This document shows, in pieces, positions 22,848 to 25,043 of a stretch of DNA of 25,043 nucleotides; position 1 is the first letter of the stretch, and every line of letters begins with the position of its first letter. Origin of the DNA: a bacterium (GTDB lineage: Bacteria > Actinomycetota > Acidimicrobiia > Acidimicrobiales > CATQHL01); assembly GCA_026713745.1 (NCBI GenBank), contig JAPONU010000082.1, positions 1 to 25,043 of the forward strand, in the 5' to 3' direction. A model generated the notes under the pieces. That model searched no databases and was not told the origin of the DNA. It was given only the letters and a program-made list of their open reading frames with translations. The position numbers and the translations under genes were made by a program.

Positions 22848-22931
22848 CGGGCTCTCCTATGGTTGGCCTATTGTCGGCGTAGCACGACGCGCGGCCCGCA
22901 GAGCAGGTCAGCGGGCCAAGGTCGGCGACTC

Positions 22932-22967
22932 ATGTCCCCACCGTACGAGCACGAGTGGGTCAAGGTG
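22932..22967. repeat. 36-37 bp repeat, copy 2
   Basis: Second copy of 21067-21103, one base shorter. Here it is followed directly by the 31-nt hairpin repeat. Nothing else is recognised in 22861-22981. Confidence 0.6.
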
Positions 22968-22981
22968 CTGATGGCAATCCT

Positions 22982-23012
22982 TCACCGAGCGTCGGGGCGG
23001 CTGAGATGGTGC
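22982..23012. repeat. 31-nt hairpin repeat, copy 3
   Basis: TCACCG...GGTGC; CACC/GGTG arms kept. Followed by GGGACTGTCTCAC (23032), as in the leaders of the other copies, but with no PLD-helicase start to its left. Confidence 0.5.
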
Positions 23013-23055
23013 CGATTGGACGCCAGCGCTCGGGACTGTCTCACGCTGCGAATAT

Positions 23056-23124
23056 GCTCAGGGCATAACATCCTGAGCGCTTCGCCGCTCAGGACCCGGG
23101 GCCCCTCCGCGGAGGGTCCCGGGG
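23056..23124 (-). terminator. Stacked hairpins after the NYN remnant
   Basis: The 34-bp near-palindrome at 23091-23124 (GACCC...GGGTC, about 15 of 17 pairs) directly follows the NYN stop (23127-23125). Next to it, GCTCAGG (23056), CCTGAGC (23072) and GCTCAGG (23087) allow two alternative stems. Confidence 0.65.
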
Positions 23125-23382
23125 TCATTTCCACAGCGCCGGTCGGCGCAACGTGCGAGACGACCCCGGGACCCGGATCTCGTCGGGCATCTGGCACTGC
23201 GCCAAGAGCTCGGCGCGAATCGGCTTCGCCCACGACGCGACCCTCTCCAAGTCACGCGAGACCGTCCTCATCGGGCTGAACACACCGCCGTGATGCCCGT
23301 CTCCGACAGCGACTTCTCTCGCGGGGCGAAGGTCCGAGTCGTTCGACACGACGAGCGCGCAGTCACAAGCACCGCGGTAGAA
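23125..23382 (-). pseudogene. NYN-domain 3' fragment
   Basis: The minus frame reads CDCALVVSNDSDLRPA, WAKPIRAELLAQCQMP and ends RPALWK, the C-terminal half of an NYN nuclease of the same family as 10421-11167. The N-terminal half with the first catalytic Asp is replaced by the mazF head. It is cut but still followed by its terminator. Confidence 0.7.
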
Positions 23383-23515
23383 GTTTCGCCGCGCAACGAT
23401 CCGATCTCGCCACGGCGCATCAGGTGATCCCGTCACCCGCGGCTGCATTCCACAGGCTCTCATCGCCCGAGTCGCTCCACTCCTGCCAGGTCTCCTCGTA
23501 GGCCGTCGTCAGGTC
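23383..23515 (-). pseudogene. mazE tail and mazF head scrap (copy 2)
   Basis: TAYEETWQEWSDSGDESLWNAAAGDGIT ends at TGA 23422-23420 (written here in parts: TAYEETWQEW, DESLWNAAAGDG). The overlapping ATG opens MRRGEIGSLRGE, as in copy 1. The antitoxin is cut on the right by PLD-helicase copy F, in another frame. Confidence 0.5.
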
Positions 23516-23517
23516 CG

Positions 23518-23739
23518 AAGGATGCGGGCAAGGCTGCTCTTCATGACGAACGACACCGCCATGTCGATGCGGTCGAGGGCCCTGTCGCTCAGCCGGTCGA
23601 GCAACTGCGGGAGCAGCCGGCCATCGGGCGAACCGTCGGAGAGCACCGGCGCGCTGCCACCCCGAACCGGACGATCCGCCCGCACCGGGCCTCCGGCAGG
23701 CGTGCTCTTCCCGCCCGGGGCTGGTTCAGCCGTCAACAC
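23518..23739 (-). pseudogene. PLD-helicase copy F, about 73 codons
   Basis: From GTG 23739 to SSLARILR, then an out-of-frame join to the mazE tail. The catalytic motif is not reached. Leader homology continues right to about 23880, including the 31-nt hairpin repeat. Confidence 0.8.
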
Positions 23740-23825
23740 CGTTTCGGACTCTACGTCGCTTCGATCCCCTGATTCTCCGGGGCAGCCCGCCTGTCCAAGT
23801 GGTTGGCGGCGGCAACGGCAAGCCT

Positions 23826-23856
23826 GCACCAAGCGTCGGGCCGGTCGAGAGGGTGC
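23826..23856. repeat. 31-nt hairpin repeat, copy 4
   Basis: GCACC and GGTGC arms kept although flanking bases differ (CACCA, GGGTG). The following GGGACTGTC box is absent here. Confidence 0.5.
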
Positions 23857-24182
23857 CGGTTCGGCGCCGCGGTGTGGCTTCAGTTCTTCCTGTAGCCGGC
23901 AGGCTCACACTGATCCCCGGACAAGGATCGAGACCGGCGGCCCGCCACGAGCAAGCCGGCCCGAATCGCCCGGGGCTCTCAGTTCCTGCGGAGCTCCGGA
24001 CTGTCCAGCCGCTGGCCGAACTCCGAGCGCATGTCGTGCAATTCTTCCGGTGATTCTCCGAACAGCGTCGGCGCCCCTCACCGACCTCTCGGTCGGCGGC
24101 GCGCAACCCGGTGATCCGGAGCCCCTGCGGAGGGGCGGTTGAAGCTCGTTGACGCCAATCCGCCACCTACATCGCCTCCTCG
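23857..24182. other. Gene-poor stretch with remnants and hairpins
   Basis: No complete gene. A minus-strand frame ending at TGA 23981-23979 reads LFGESPEELHDMRSEFGQRL, protein-like but without a start; it may be a 3' remnant. Two short stems, CCGACC/GGTCGG near 24081 and GCCCCT/AGGGGC near 24120, follow the EEP gene and may end its transcript. Confidence 0.4.
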
Positions 24183-25010
24183 CTACGAGACCTCGATCTC
24201 GAGGCGGCAGTGGTCGCTGGGACCCCAGTCCTCGGGCTCGTTGATTGCACGCACCTGCACCGAATCGGCCATGTCCCGCGAGGCGAACACATAGTCCAAC
24301 TGGCGCGTCGCCGTCACCGGGCCACGCATGGGCGGGTGGTACGTCGGCACGTTGCGGCTGCCCTCCGGCAACTCGTCGGGCCACGGGTCGGCCTGCCGAC
24401 CGTTGGGTTCCTGGGGGCCGACGAACGGCAGCCCCAGCGCCTCCATCCGGGAGAACACCGTCTCGTAGCGCGCCGCCCAGTACTCGCTGCCGCCCTCGCC
24501 GTACCCGCGGAGCACGCTCAGATCCCCGGCGACGACGATGCGGTGACCCCGCTCCTGGCCGATCAGGGCGGACAAGTCGGAGAGCAGCCGGTGGGCCGAG
24601 GCATCGGAGACCATCCAGCTGCTGCAGGTGGAGGGGTGCGGCTGCGTCCGGACGGACCACATCGACACGACGACGAAACGCTCCACGCCCGGCACGGTCA
24701 CCGACGCTGCAGCGAGCGTGCCAGGGCAGCTGACGGCGAGTTCCCAGGGGGCCGCCCTCTCGAGCGATTCCGCCTCGATCCACTCCAGCTCGACCCGATC
24801 CGACAGTCCGACGACCGCCGCCCGCCACAGCATCATGAAGTCCCTCCCGGGGGTGCGCCACGGTTCGGCGTCCACCTCGATCCGCCTCGCCACTTCCGCC
24901 GGCGGCCGGCAGGCCTCCTGCAACAGAGCGATGTCCGCGTCCATGCCGGGCAACTCCTGCCACGGCTCCAGCGAATGGTTCATGTTCCAGGAGACGATCT
25001 TCACAGCCAC
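24183..25010 (-). CDS. Endonuclease/exonuclease/phosphatase (EEP) family protein
   Basis: 275 residues from GTG 25010, with GAGGGG about 6 nt upstream; GTG 25004 is an alternative. EEP signatures: SWNMN 7-11, LQEA with E32, GD at 162-163, LDYVFAS 238-244 and SDH 265-267, so the metal site is mostly present. The usual GDxN is GDLS here (S165 in place of Asn), which could reduce activity. Members cut DNA, RNA or phosphate esters; the substrate here is unknown. It stands apart from the repeats and is probably ordinary chromosomal sequence at the island's edge. Upstream coding may continue past the window end. Confidence 0.8.
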   Translation of the reverse strand: MAVKIVSWNMNHSLEPWQELPGMDADIALLQEACRPPAEVARRIEVDAEPWRTPGRDFMMLWRAAVVGLSDRVELEWIEAESLERAAPWELAVSCPGTLAAASVTVPGVERFVVVSMWSVRTQPHPSTCSSWMVSDASAHRLLSDLSALIGQERGHRIVVAGDLSVLRGYGEGGSEYWAARYETVFSRMEALGLPFVGPQEPNGRQADPWPDELPEGSRNVPTYHPPMRGPVTATRQLDYVFASRDMADSVQVRAINEPEDWGPSDHCRLEIEVS

Positions 25011-25043
25011 CGGCGACCCCTCGGGAGCGGCATCCGGCAGCAG

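Noticed and set aside
9940..23880. Repeated leaders considered as a CRISPR-like or integron array
   Set aside because: Units are long, irregularly spaced and partly coding; there is no short regular repeat-spacer pattern, no cas or integrase gene, and no GTTRRRY core of attC sites in the 31-nt repeat.
24183..24963. 352-codon minus-strand ORF in another frame over the EEP gene
   Set aside because: Gly/Arg/Ala-rich shadow; the EEP frame has the catalytic motifs and the start signal.

Overview
The window is GC-rich and densely coding. It has GTG starts, actinobacterial-style short intergenic gaps and no phage structural genes, tRNA or rRNA. The protein families (AlbA/Schlafen regulator, ComF-like PRTase with DprA, MazEF pieces, NYN, Fic, MNT-HEPN, DUF2442/DUF4160) suggest a high-GC Actinomycetota, possibly Acidimicrobiia; that placement is inference. 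The region looks like a defence or toxin island with many broken and duplicated parts.

Left part (1-5378): a tight four-gene plus-strand operon encodes a PAPS-reductase/DndC-like PP-loop protein, an SF2 DEAH helicase, a MORC/Hsp90-like GHKL ATPase and a single-HKD PLD protein. Its overlaps and spacing (4 nt, 10 nt, +3 nt) indicate translational coupling. I read it as a complete candidate anti-phage or modification system. It resembles, but does not match, Dnd/Ssp, BREX-4, DISARM or MutL-Z1 gene sets. A transposase-like remnant and a small unknown ORF follow (5427-5742).

Middle part (5875-12387): an MNT-HEPN fusion (minus), a full 961-residue PLD-SF2 helicase (minus), an NYN-domain nuclease (plus) with a terminator, a mazE-tail/mazF-head scrap, and a coupled pair of small unknown genes, the first GIY-YIG-like.

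Right-middle part (12362-20705): a second PLD-helicase copy lacking motif VI and most of the C-terminal region; an intact AlbA_2/HATPase regulator behind a perfect AT-rich palindrome; broken dprA and PRTase genes; a small zinc-ribbon/one-TM protein; a chimera of mazF tail, HEPN, NYN and mazF head; a fic gene; another PLD-helicase fragment; and a DUF2442-DUF4160 pair.

Right part (20812-25043): a deleted and an intact copy of a DUF5678-like/retropepsin pair, two more PLD-helicase 5' fragments, a second intact zinc-ribbon/TM gene, a NYN 3' fragment with strong hairpins, another mazEF scrap, and an EEP-family protein at the edge.

The most striking structural feature is six copies of the same PLD-helicase leader and 5' end, all on the minus strand. 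They form a nested series truncated at different 3' points (about 961, 643, 168, 121, 73 and 8 codons). In two copies the leader is shared divergently with the zinc-ribbon/TM gene. Direct repeats surround the other modules, so repeated recombination between them plausibly created the mosaic.
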